Positions 25,269 through 32,021 of a stretch of 64,000 nucleotides of DNA are shown here, piece after piece. Within the stretch, counting starts at the first letter, position 1. The number at the start of each line of letters is the position of its first letter. Position numbers and translations under genes: made by a program. Source of the DNA: an uncultured Prevotellaceae bacterium (GTDB lineage Bacteria > Bacteroidota > Bacteroidia > Bacteroidales > Bacteroidaceae); contig CADCBZ010000004.1 in NCBI GenBank assembly GCA_902799765.1, positions 1 through 64,000 of the forward strand. The letters run 5' to 3'. Under the pieces are notes generated by a model that did no database searches, had not been told where the DNA came from, and was given only the letters and a program-made list of their open reading frames with translations.

Positions 25269-27401
25269 TTATACTTTCTTCAAAACAACGGCAGAACGTG
25301 CCGGGATATAGAGTTTCAACCACTCCTTATGATCCTTGACATAGAGTGGATCATAGTTGGTCAGGTGTGTCATCGTGTCATCGGCAAAGCCGTTACCACC
25401 AAAGTCCTTCGAGTCGGTGTTCAGCACCACCTCGTATGAACCTGTCGGCACGAGGAAACCGTAATCGGTATAGCTGCGTGTCGGTGAGAAGTTGAACACG
25501 AAGACAAGGTCGCCTCTCATGAAGCAGAGCACCTGGTCACCATCGTCGTGCCAGATCTCAACCACGGGTTTATCCTGGAAGTTACGCACGCTCTTAATGG
25601 TCTTCAGCATCTCACGGTCGAAGTCGCCCAACCAGTGATAGCAGAGGTCCTTATTATCCACGAGATTCCACTGACGGCGGGCATACTTATATGACCAGCC
25701 GTTACCCTCACGCGGGAAGTCGATCCACTCCGGATGACCGAACTCATTACCCATGAAGTTCAGATAACCACCGTTGATGGCAGCAGCCGTCACCAGACGG
25801 ATCATCTTATGCATGGCGATACCACGCTGAGCCATATCGTTGACATCCTTCTTGGCGAAGTGCCAGTACATATCTGCATCAATCAGACGGAAGATGATGG
25901 TCTTATCACCTACCAATGCCTGGTCGTGACTCTCGCAGTATGAGATGGTCTTCTCGTCAGGACGACGGTTCTTAACCTCCCAGAAGATAGAACATACGTT
26001 AATATCCTCGTCGCGTACCTCCTTAATCGTCTTGATCCAGTAGTCAGGGATGTTCATCGCCATACGGTAGTCGAAGCCGTAACCGCCATCCTCGAACTTA
26101 GCAGCCAAGCCAGGCATACCTGATACTTCTTCCGCAATGGTGATAGCATCTGGATTCACCTCGTGAATCAGGCAGTTTGCCAGTGTGAGATAACAGATGG
26201 CATTATCGTCCTCGTGACCGTTAAAGTAGTCACCATAACCACCGAAGGCCTCACCGAGTCCATGAGAGTAATACAGCATGGAGGTCACACCGTCGAAACG
26301 GAAACCGTCAAACTTGAACTCCTCCAACCAATACTTACAGTTAGAGAGCAGGAAGTGCAACACGTCATCCTTACCATAGTCGAAGCAGAGAGAGTCCCAT
26401 GCCGGATGCTCATGACGATCACCGGGATAGAAGAACTGATTCGGGTCACCAGCCAGGTTGCCCAAGCCTTCCACCTCGTTCTTCACAGCGTGAGAGTGTA
26501 CGATATCCATGATGACAGAGATGCCCAGACGGTGAGCCTCGTCGATCAAAGCCTTCAACTCCTCAGGCGTTCCGAAACGGCTGCTGGGAGCAAAGAACGA
26601 GCTCACATGATATCCGAAGGAGCCATAATAAGGATGCTCCTGAATAGCCATCACCTGAATAGCGTTATAACCATCCTTGGCAACGCGCGGCAGAATCTTC
26701 TCCTTGAACTCCGTATAGGTACCTACCTTCTCGGCATCCTGAGCCATACCTACATGACATTCGTAGATCAGCAGCGGACTCTTCTTAGGCTTGAAGTTCT
26801 TCTTTTTGAATTCGTATTTCTCCTCAGGATTCCAGACCTGTGCAGAGAAAATCTTGGTATTGTCGTCCTGTACCACACGACGGCACCAGGCTGGGATACG
26901 TTCACCTTCACCACCGTTCCACTTTACCTTCATCTTGTAAAGCTGACCGTGCTTCAAGGCCTTCTCTGAGAGCTTCAGTTCCCAGTTGCCAGTACCCTCA
27001 ATACGCTTGCAACGATACTTCTCATCTTCCTTCCAGTCATTGAAGTCACCGATCAGATAAATGTCTGTGGCGTTAGGAGCCCACTCGCGGAACACCCAAC
27101 CTTTGGGCAGCTTGTGGAGTCCGAAATAGAGATGACCGGAAGCAAAGTCAGAGAGCTTCTGCTTTCCGTTCTTTGTCAGCTGTCCGATCTTCCACAGGGC
27201 ATGGTCGTGACGGCCGCGGATCGCCCCTTCGAAGGGCTCCAGCCATGAGTCGTTCCTCACAAGACCAATGTGCTGCGGAGCAGTCTGGTCAACAATCTTC
27301 TCAACCTTCTTGGCGCAAGATTTCTTCGCCGTTGTGGCTTTTTTAGGAGCTGCAGCTTTCTTTGCAGCAGGCTTTTTAGTGGTTTCTTTCTTTGTTGCCA
27401 T
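25269..27401 (-). CDS. glgB: 1,4-alpha-glucan branching enzyme (GH13, eukaryote-like) with a Lys/Ala-rich N-terminal tail
   Basis: Forms alpha-1,6 branches in glycogen; 710 residues. After a tail of about 39 residues rich in Lys, Ala and Thr (MATKKETTKKPAAKKAAAPKK), a CBM48-like domain (WVFREWAPNATDIYLIGDFNDW) precedes the GH13 barrel. Barrel regions: DIVHSHAVKN, FRFDGVTSMLYY with the nucleophile Asp, TIAEEVSGMPG with the acid Glu, and CESHDQALVGDKT. The organisation is that of the GH13_8, eukaryote-type branching enzymes found in Bacteroidetes. It sits between a YhcH-like gene and the membrane protein gene. Confidence 0.95.
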   Translation of the reverse strand: MATKKETTKKPAAKKAAAPKKATTAKKSCAKKVEKIVDQTAPQHIGLVRNDSWLEPFEGAIRGRHDHALWKIGQLTKNGKQKLSDFASGHLYFGLHKLPKGWVFREWAPNATDIYLIGDFNDWKEDEKYRCKRIEGTGNWELKLSEKALKHGQLYKMKVKWNGGEGERIPAWCRRVVQDDNTKIFSAQVWNPEEKYEFKKKNFKPKKSPLLIYECHVGMAQDAEKVGTYTEFKEKILPRVAKDGYNAIQVMAIQEHPYYGSFGYHVSSFFAPSSRFGTPEELKALIDEAHRLGISVIMDIVHSHAVKNEVEGLGNLAGDPNQFFYPGDRHEHPAWDSLCFDYGKDDVLHFLLSNCKYWLEEFKFDGFRFDGVTSMLYYSHGLGEAFGGYGDYFNGHEDDNAICYLTLANCLIHEVNPDAITIAEEVSGMPGLAAKFEDGGYGFDYRMAMNIPDYWIKTIKEVRDEDINVCSIFWEVKNRRPDEKTISYCESHDQALVGDKTIIFRLIDADMYWHFAKKDVNDMAQRGIAMHKMIRLVTAAAINGGYLNFMGNEFGHPEWIDFPREGNGWSYKYARRQWNLVDNKDLCYHWLGDFDREMLKTIKSVRNFQDKPVVEIWHDDGDQVLCFMRGDLVFVFNFSPTRSYTDYGFLVPTGSYEVVLNTDSKDFGGNGFADDTMTHLTNYDPLYVKDHKEWLKLYIPARSAVVLKKV

Positions 27402-27407
27402 AAGTTA

Positions 27408-27857
27408 TTACTTTACCTTAACCTTAAAAATTGCTTTCTTGATTTCCTCGTTTTCCGATATACAGGGTGCATGACCATCCTGAGGGAAGAATATAGCCAT
27501 CTGACAGGGCTTGAGGGTGACATAGGTCTGCGCCATTGTTGTACCGTATTTCGTAATATCCTTCTCTGCATTGTATTCAAACTCAGGCAGGTCTCCTAAA
27601 GGAGTATAGCCGAAGGTCTCGTTGCATGAGAGAGGGATCTGAATATCAATCATGTCAATATGAGTCTCCAGCGTGGCGGCCTCCCTTGCACGGCCTTTAG
27701 CCACAGTGAGATTCAGAAACAGATCCTTGTCCTTGATAGGATACTTGCCAGCCTCCATCGTCTGGAGATCGTGCGTCTTCAGGAATTCCACTACGTCGGC
27801 AAACAGCGGATTCAGTGCTGTGTATTTGCCCAGATTGTCAAGCGTGTCGATGATCAT
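27408..27857 (-). CDS. YhcH/YjgK/YiaL-family protein (DUF386)
   Basis: A 149-residue cupin-like protein of the YhcH/YjgK/YiaL family, implicated in sugar metabolism (sialic acid or 2,3-diketogulonate anomers) in other bacteria. Typical segments: the N-terminal MIIDTLDNLGKYTALNP, LETHIDMIDIQIPLSCNETFGYTPL, and MAIFFPQDGHAPCI with probable metal-binding residues. It is 25 bases after the MORN-repeat gene and six before glgB. The substrate here is unknown. Confidence 0.9.
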   Translation of the reverse strand: MIIDTLDNLGKYTALNPLFADVVEFLKTHDLQTMEAGKYPIKDKDLFLNLTVAKGRAREAATLETHIDMIDIQIPLSCNETFGYTPLGDLPEFEYNAEKDITKYGTTMAQTYVTLKPCQMAIFFPQDGHAPCISENEEIKKAIFKVKVK

Positions 27858-27882
27858 AACGATTATAATTTTTAAGTTGTTG

Positions 27883-28995
27883 TTATTTGATTTGCCTGTG
27901 TCCGCGGGTATAGATCCCTTGGGCTTTTATATTTCCATCTCTGTCTTTCTCTACGAACTTGCCGTCGCGCACATCGTCGGCATAGGTGCCTTCAAAACGG
28001 TTACCATCCTTATCCTCCTCAATGGCAGGACCGTTGCGCTTACCATCCTTGAAGATGCCCTTGAACTTCGAGCCGTCGGCAAAACGGGCGATGCACTCGC
28101 CGTTGGGCTGACCGTTCATGAAGATGCCTTCTACGGTGTCACCGTTCTTCTTACTCAGCTTTCCTTTGCCGCTCTGTTTATCCGATTTCCACTGACCTAC
28201 ATAGCTGTCGCCGTTCTTCCATACGAAAGTGCCCTGACCATGCTTGTCGCCATTCAGAAACTGACCTGTATATTTGTCACCATTGGCATATTTGAAGATA
28301 CCCGAACCAGTACGTGCGCCATGCGAATAGTCGCCCTCATACACGTCACCGTTCTGGAACTTATAGATACCACGCCCGTTCATCTCATCATCCAACCACT
28401 GACCGATATAACTGTCACCGTCAGAATAGGTAAAGGTGCCATTACCAGAGCGCATATTATCCTTCCAGTCACCATTGTATGAAGAACCGTCTCCCCAGTC
28501 GAAGAGGCCCTTGCCGTTACGCTTGTCATTCAGCCAGTCACCTTTATAGAAGGCGCCTGTAGCGTAAAGATACATACCCTTGCCCGAGCGTTTGTCCTGT
28601 TTCCAGTCGCCGTCATACTTGTCGCCGTTGAAGTAATACATCACGCCATGACCATGCTGGTAGTCACGAAACCACAGACCCTCATAACGGTTGTTGTTCA
28701 GGAAATAATAGGTACCTTGTCCGTGCTGCTGGTCCTGAAACCACTCTCCTTCGTATTTCTCGCCGTCGGCAAAGGTATAGACGCCATAGCCCTGACGCTT
28801 GCCCTTCACGTATTCTCCTTCGTAACTGTTACCGTTCTTATAGCTTGTGCGGCCTTTGCCATTAGGCTTTCCGCCCACCATCTCTCCATTGTATTCTCCC
28901 CCGTCCTTCGTCTTGGCAGAACCGAGGGTAATCTTCTGGGCTCCAACCATCAACGGAAGCATCAACATCAGTATTGTATATGTAAATCTCTTCAT
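27883..28995 (-). CDS. Secreted MORN-repeat protein (about 14 repeats)
   Basis: A 370-residue protein with a signal peptide (MKRFTYTILMLMLPLMVGAQ, cleavage near residue 19) and then almost nothing but MORN repeats of 23 residues each (YEGEW...G.G.Y.F.NGD pattern). I count about 14 from residue 34 to the C-terminus. MORN arrays form extended beta sheets and serve as protein- or lipid-contact scaffolds. With the signal peptide it should be periplasmic or cell-surface. It heads a unit with yhcH-like, glgB and the membrane protein genes; its own partner is unknown. Confidence 0.92.
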   Translation of the reverse strand: MKRFTYTILMLMLPLMVGAQKITLGSAKTKDGGEYNGEMVGGKPNGKGRTSYKNGNSYEGEYVKGKRQGYGVYTFADGEKYEGEWFQDQQHGQGTYYFLNNNRYEGLWFRDYQHGHGVMYYFNGDKYDGDWKQDKRSGKGMYLYATGAFYKGDWLNDKRNGKGLFDWGDGSSYNGDWKDNMRSGNGTFTYSDGDSYIGQWLDDEMNGRGIYKFQNGDVYEGDYSHGARTGSGIFKYANGDKYTGQFLNGDKHGQGTFVWKNGDSYVGQWKSDKQSGKGKLSKKNGDTVEGIFMNGQPNGECIARFADGSKFKGIFKDGKRNGPAIEEDKDGNRFEGTYADDVRDGKFVEKDRDGNIKAQGIYTRGHRQIK

Positions 28996-29023
28996 GAGTA
29001 ATCTTGCTTTTTTAAATCATGTG

Positions 29024-29031
29024 CAAATTTA
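29024..29031 (-). promoter_or_regulatory. Promoter -7 element of the MORN-glgB unit
   Basis: Minus strand TAAATTTG, 28 bases before the ATG at 28995; divergent from the kdsB promoter. Confidence 0.6.
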
Positions 29032-29118
29032 CTGATTTTTTCTGAGACCAGCAAATTTTTCTCATACTTATTAACGTTTATTTCTTATTATTTATTTGGT
29101 TTTCTTCTCACTTATTCG

Positions 29119-29126
29119 TATCTTTG
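29119..29126 (+). promoter_or_regulatory. kdsB promoter -7 element, near-leaderless
   Basis: TATCTTTG only eight bases before the ATG at 29135. Transcription would start within a few bases of the start codon, so the message probably has little or no leader. Confidence 0.7.
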
Positions 29127-29134
29127 CATCCTGT

Positions 29135-29875
29135 ATGAAATATATCGCAATTATCCCCGCCCGTTACGCTTCCACGCGATTTCCGGGCAAACCGCTGGCG
29201 ATGCTTGGCGGTAAGTCAGTGATTCAGAGAGTGTATGAGCAGGTGAGCAGCGTGCTCGACGAGGTCTATGTGGCTACCGACGATGAGCGCATCTTCTCCT
29301 GTGTGGAATCCTTTGGCGGTAAGGCAGTGATGACCCGATCCGACCATAAGAGCGGTACCGACCGTATCCAGGAAGCTGTTGAGAAGATCGGTACCCAGGC
29401 CGACGTCATCATCAATGTTCAGGGTGACGAGCCTTTCATCCAACCCTCACAGGTAGAGACCCTGATGCATCTCTTCGACGAGTCCTCTACCCAGATTGGT
29501 ACGCTCGGCAAACGGTTTGATTCCTTAGAGGCCATCCAGAATCCTAATTCGCCAAAGATCGTCACCGACATCCGAGGCTTTGCCCTCTATTTTAGCCGTT
29601 CGGTGATTCCTTATATCAGAGGTGTCGAGACACAGGATTGGTTCGGACAGTATCCCTTCCTCAAGCACTTGGGTATCTATGCTTATCGACGTGAAGTGTT
29701 GGCAGAAGTAACAAAACTGCCTCAGAGCAGTCTGGAGAAGGCTGAGAGTCTGGAGCAGTTACGTTGGCTGGAGAACGGTTATCGCATCCGTGTCGGGCTG
29801 ACCGATGTCGAGACTGTTGGCATCGACACACCAGAGGATCTGCAACGGGCTGAGGCTTTCCTCAAAACCATATGA
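29135..29875 (+). CDS. kdsB: 3-deoxy-manno-octulosonate cytidylyltransferase
   Basis: Activates KDO as CMP-KDO for lipid A-core assembly in the cytoplasm. The 246-residue protein opens with the CTP-binding MKYIAIIPARYASTRFPGKPLA. It also shows VYVATDDERI, MTRSDHKSGTDRI, INVQGDEPFIQP and HLGIYAYRREVL, all standard KdsB blocks. The ATG at 29135 was chosen because the in-frame codons before it lie within the promoter. It fits functionally with the lpxD-lpxC-lpxA genes at the right end of the window, but is transcribed alone here. Confidence 0.96.
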   Translation: MKYIAIIPARYASTRFPGKPLAMLGGKSVIQRVYEQVSSVLDEVYVATDDERIFSCVESFGGKAVMTRSDHKSGTDRIQEAVEKIGTQADVIINVQGDEPFIQPSQVETLMHLFDESSTQIGTLGKRFDSLEAIQNPNSPKIVTDIRGFALYFSRSVIPYIRGVETQDWFGQYPFLKHLGIYAYRREVLAEVTKLPQSSLEKAESLEQLRWLENGYRIRVGLTDVETVGIDTPEDLQRAEAFLKTI

Positions 29876-29887
29876 TAACAAAGAAAC

Positions 29888-29911
29888 GAGGGCGTGATTC
29901 TTCACGCCCTC
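29888..29911. terminator. Terminator hairpin shared by kdsB and the DnaJ-like gene
   Basis: GAGGGCGTG (29888-29896) pairs with CACGCCCTC (29903-29911) across ATTCTT. The right arm contains the last codons and stop (GCG TGA) of the convergent DnaJ-like gene. The plus strand continues TGCATTTCTCTT, a weak T run. Confidence 0.7.
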
Positions 29912-30603
29912 TGCATTTCTCTTAATAGTTCTTTCTGTCGCTCTGTCAGGTTGGTCGGCAACTTCACCTGGTAGGTGATAATCAGATCACCAAAGGTACC
30001 ATCGCCCCGATCATAACCCTTACCTCTCAGACGAACCTTCGTTCCTGGCTGTGTCTCTGGTTTGATCTTCATCTTCACCTTCGAGCCGTTCGACAGCGTG
30101 ATCATCACTTCACCGCCCAACATGGCCGTATAGAAGTCGATGGATACGTTGGCGTTCATCTCGCCGGAATTGGTACGAGTCTGTTGTCTGAAGCCAGAAC
30201 CGCCGCTTGAGAAGCCCTGAAAACCACCAAAGCCCCCACCCTGCTGACCTTTTCTGCCAAACAGGTCCTCAAAGAACGAACTGAAGCCTCTGCCACCCGT
30301 AAAACTCGAGAAGTCGAAGCCACCAAACGGATTGCCGCCACCAGCACCGCCGGCACCGAAACCACCGAACTGGTCAGCCTGTTTCCACTGCTCACCATAC
30401 TGGTCATACTTCTTTCGCTTCTCTGGGTCGCCAATCACGTCATACGCTTCCTGCAGCGCCTGGAACTTAGCCTGCGCTTTCGGATCATCAGGATGCAAGT
30501 CTGGGTGAAACTGCTTGGCACGTTTCAGATACGCCTTCTTCACATCCTTCTGCGGAATCGTCTTATCTACGCCTAAAATCTTGTAATAGTCTATAAATGC
30601 CAT
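29902..30603 (-). CDS. DnaJ/CbpA-like co-chaperone without zinc finger
   Basis: A 233-residue Hsp40. The J domain (residues 4-70) has the HPD motif in [13 protein letters not shown] long Gly/Phe-rich linker (about 80-150, [12 protein letters not shown] onwards) leads to a single C-terminal substrate-binding domain ([18 protein letters not shown] to [12 protein letters not shown]). No CxxCxGxG zinc repeats occur, so this is CbpA-type, and shorter than E. coli CbpA (about 306). It stimulates DnaK ATP hydrolysis. An unusually good Shine-Dalgarno sequence (GGAGG, 30616-30612) lies eight bases before the ATG. Confidence 0.92.
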   Translation of the reverse strand: MAFIDYYKILGVDKTIPQKDVKKAYLKRAKQFHPDLHPDDPKAQAKFQALQEAYDVIGDPEKRKKYDQYGEQWKQADQFGGFGAGGAGGGNPFGGFDFSSFTGGRGFSSFFEDLFGRKGQQGGGFGGFQGFSSGGSGFRQQTRTNSGEMNANVSIDFYTAMLGGEVMITLSNGSKVKMKIKPETQPGTKVRLRGKGYDRGDGTFGDLIITYQVKLPTNLTERQKELLREMQRA

Positions 30604-30611
30604 AAACTTGT

Positions 30612-30618
30612 CCTCCTT
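30612..30618 (-). promoter_or_regulatory. Strong Shine-Dalgarno site of the DnaJ-like gene
   Basis: Minus strand AAGGAGG, spacer eight bases. Most genes here, as in Bacteroidetes generally, lack a clear Shine-Dalgarno sequence, so this one stands out. Confidence 0.7.
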
Positions 30619-30737
30619 CTTTTTTGTTATTTATTCTACCAAGCCTACAGCAAAAACCGTGCCTAAAACAAAGGAATATTATCTTTGCTTTGTTCTGATA
30701 ATCTTTACAGTGTGTTCAGATGGCATCTACGAGAGAA

Positions 30738-30817
30738 GGAGATAATCTCCGTTATATAGAAGGGATTATCTCTTTCCTTCGTGGAGATGATCTCCATTAG
30801 TCGTGGAGACTATCTGG
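30738..30817. repeat. Four-copy array of GGAGATnATCTCC-like palindromes, period 22-23 bp
   Basis: Copies start at 30738 (GGAGATAATCTCC), 30761 (degenerate AGGGATTATCTCT), 30783 (GGAGATGATCTCC) and 30805 (degenerate GGAGACTATCTGG). Two are perfect 13-bp palindromes. Spacing is 23, 22 and 22 bp, about two helical turns, so all units face the same side of the DNA. Confidence 0.75.
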
Positions 30818-30860
30818 ATAAGGGAAAGAAGGCATTTCTATGAAAATAATGACTAAATTA

Positions 30861-30892
30861 TTTGGAAATCGACGATTTTTGTTGTATCTTTG
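30861..30892 (+). promoter_or_regulatory. Consensus promoter of an unassigned plus-strand transcript
   Basis: TTTG at 30861-30864 and TATCTTTG at 30885-30892, separated by 20 bases, match both halves of the Bacteroidetes promoter. No protein gene follows, only a nine-codon frame (MKQIQQIHR, 30910-30939) and the cruciform. Confidence 0.7.
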
Positions 30893-30913
30893 CACCGTTA
30901 ATCAAAACTATGA

Positions 30914-31030
30914 AACAGATACAACAGATACACAGATAAAATCTAAGATATCTCGCGTACCGCGCGCCTATATGCGTATACGCGGTACGCGAGGAAATAT
31001 AGAAACTATCTGTTATATCTGTTATCTGTT
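30914..31030. repeat. Large nested inverted repeat: triple ACAGATA arms around a 13-bp GC palindrome
   Basis: The left arm has three repeats (AACAGATA 30914, AACAGATA 30923, CACAGATA 30931). The right arm has three inverse copies (TATCTGTT at 31007, 31016 and 31023). Inside lies a perfect 13-bp inverted repeat, CTCGCGTACCGCG (30952-30964) with CGCGGTACGCGAG (30981-30993). It could be a miniature mobile element or a processed hairpin RNA. Confidence 0.7.
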
Positions 31031-31041
31031 ACTTACCAATG

Positions 31042-31121
31042 TGCTATATAATAGCAATATTTCCTGGATTTAATTCCAGCAATTGCTACATTTAAATGTA
31101 ACAAGTTCCAGAATTAAATCC
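31042..31121. repeat. Cluster of AT-rich palindromes
   Basis: In order: TGCTAT/ATAGCA (31042-31056), CTGGA/TCCAG (31064-31079), GCAATTGC (31079-31086), TACATTTAAATGTA (31087-31100), and GGATTTAATTC (31066-31076), which is complementary to GAATTAAATCC (31111-31121). Several of these pairings exclude each other. Confidence 0.65.
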
Positions 31122-31181
31122 CGCAAATGACACTACTTATTGACAAACTCACGCGCTTCTATTCCACACAAATCTATAAAA

Positions 31182-31222
31182 TAGGCGCAATAACCTCACG
31201 GTCGTGCGCCTAGAAGATTTTT
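31182..31222. terminator. Hairpin with T runs on both sides
   Basis: TAGGCGCA (31182-31189) pairs with TGCGCCTA (31205-31212), followed by GAAGATTTTTTAATT on the plus strand and TTTTATAG on the minus strand. Confidence 0.7.
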
Positions 31223-31377
31223 TAATTGATTTTATTAACTAATTAATCCTGCTGGATGCCTTCACAGGCTACATCAGGCTTCTAAACTTAAGACACCCAC
31301 AGGATTTGTGGGCATATCATTCAACTTGATTCAAGTCGTATATTATAGACATCCCTACGTCAATAACAAAAACACAC

Positions 31378-31620
31378 GAAAAAAGCGTGGCACTATTTGC
31401 CCGCTATTGAATCGAAGGTTGTAGGATACCCGCTAAATGATAACTGACAATAGTCCACGCAGATATGCTATACCTCCACAAAGGGGCTAAATAACATAAT
31501 GCGTGAACGAAGATTGCCGTTAATCCCTTTAGCTGAAACTTCCTACATTTCGATTCAGGACAACAAGCATTTCGCTCTTTTCTAAATAGTGTTCTCTCCA
31601 GCACACCTGCCAGACATTGA
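31378..31620 (-). ncRNA. Candidate structured RNA with pseudoknot-like crossing helices
   Basis: A consensus promoter on the minus strand (TTTG 31657-31654, TATCTTTG 31634-31627, spacing 19) predicts a start near 31620. Helix A pairs 31557-31541 with 31426-31408 (TGAATCGAA.ATGTAGGA with its complement). Helix B pairs 31460-31449 with 31397-31385 (GCGTGGACTATT with AATAGTGCCACGC) and is followed at once by six T. The order A-B-A'-B' means the helices cross. It lacks the hallmark sequences of tmRNA, RNase P RNA and SRP RNA. The only long open frame starts inside the promoter and is not credible. Confidence 0.5.
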
Positions 31621-31626
31621 ACGGTG

Positions 31627-31657
31627 CAAAGATACAAAATAATATGTAAAAACCAAA
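31627..31657 (-). promoter_or_regulatory. Consensus promoter of the minus-strand RNA candidate
   Basis: Minus strand TTTG (31657-31654), 19 bases, TATCTTTG (31634-31627); one of the best full-length promoter matches in the window. Confidence 0.7.
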
Positions 31658-31764
31658 ACTTTTAGAGAAAAAAGTGACACTATCGGAATAAATTCTCAAT
31701 TATGGATTAAATAAATTGTAGAGGTTAGCCTAATTATATTGTCTATTAAATTTCCTTTTGTTGC

Positions 31765-31810
31765 AAAAAATAAAACAGGTGCTGCGTGTCGTTAAGACAC
31801 ACGCAAGCAC
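31765..31810 (-). terminator. Probable terminator downstream of the histidine phosphatase gene
   Basis: GTGC-T-GCGTGT (31779-31789) pairs with ACACGC-AA-GCAC (31799-31810) with one bulge. On the minus strand the stem is followed by CTGTTTTATTTTTTGC. It lies about 220 bases after the phosphatase stop. Confidence 0.65.
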
Positions 31811-31825
31811 TCATCTTATTCTTTC

Positions 31826-31890
31826 ATTATAATCTTTATCTGTATTATCAAGATTATAATAATTATCTGCATTATAAGGCGCGTACGCGC
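31826..31890. repeat. AT-rich inverted repeat next to the palindrome GCGCGTACGCGC
   Basis: ATTATAATCTT (31826-31836) pairs with AAGATTATAAT (31850-31860); its loop contains TATCTGTA. A 12-bp perfect palindrome GCGCGTACGCGC follows at 31879-31890. The TATCTG plus GC-palindrome theme echoes the element at 30914-31030. Confidence 0.6.
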
Positions 31891-31933
31891 GTAAGGCAAA
31901 GAAAAGTAAAACGTAATGAATTGGCTTGCGTTT

Positions 31934-32021
31934 AGTTACTTTTTGCAGTGCAATTAGTTACTTTTTAGTCTGCAAAAAGTTACTTTTTACGATGCGATTA
32001 GTTACTTTTTGCGAGACTTTG
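31934..32021. repeat. Four tandem units of exactly 22 bp with a constant 11-bp core
   Basis: The core AGTTACTTTTT starts at 31934, 31956, 31978 and 32000, an exact 22-bp period. The other 11 bp of each unit vary (GCAGTGCAATT, AGTCTGCAAAA, ACGATGCGATT, GCGAGACTTTG). The last unit ends five bases before the end of the histidine phosphatase gene. Confidence 0.85.

Larger units (their letters stand above)
30899..31222 (+). ncRNA. Candidate structured small RNA, plus strand
   Basis: Bounded by the promoter at 30861-30892 and a hairpin with a T run at 31182-31220. The interior contains the large cruciform and AT palindromes, so the RNA would be almost fully paired. No known RNA family was recognised. 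Boundaries are inferred from the promoter and terminator only. Confidence 0.4.

Noticed and set aside
26163-26969. A 268-codon plus-strand frame inside glgB
   Set aside because: It is antisense to a well-conserved catalytic domain, has no recognisable motif and no promoter; it is a codon-bias shadow.
27673-28482. A 269-codon plus-strand frame across the YhcH-like and MORN genes
   Set aside because: Hydrophobic antisense product of the MORN repeats; repetitive composition only mirrors the coding strand.
30914-31030. Insertion sequence
   Set aside because: The inverted repeats enclose no transposase frame, and no clear target-site duplication was seen at the edges; only a miniature element remains possible.
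30899-31620. tmRNA, RNase P RNA or SRP RNA in the gene-free region
   Set aside because: No GGGG...CCA ends with a tag frame, no GAGGAAAGTCC-type RNase P core and no GGAAGC-type SRP tetraloop helix could be found on either strand.
31404-31637. A 77-codon open frame on the minus strand in the gene-free region
   Set aside because: It begins with TTG inside the promoter element TATCTTTG and has no recognisable domain; the same bases form long RNA helices, so an RNA gene fits better.
31934-32021. Possible CRISPR array
   Set aside because: Repeat core is 11 bp and spacer 11 bp, far shorter than any CRISPR, and there are no cas genes in the window.
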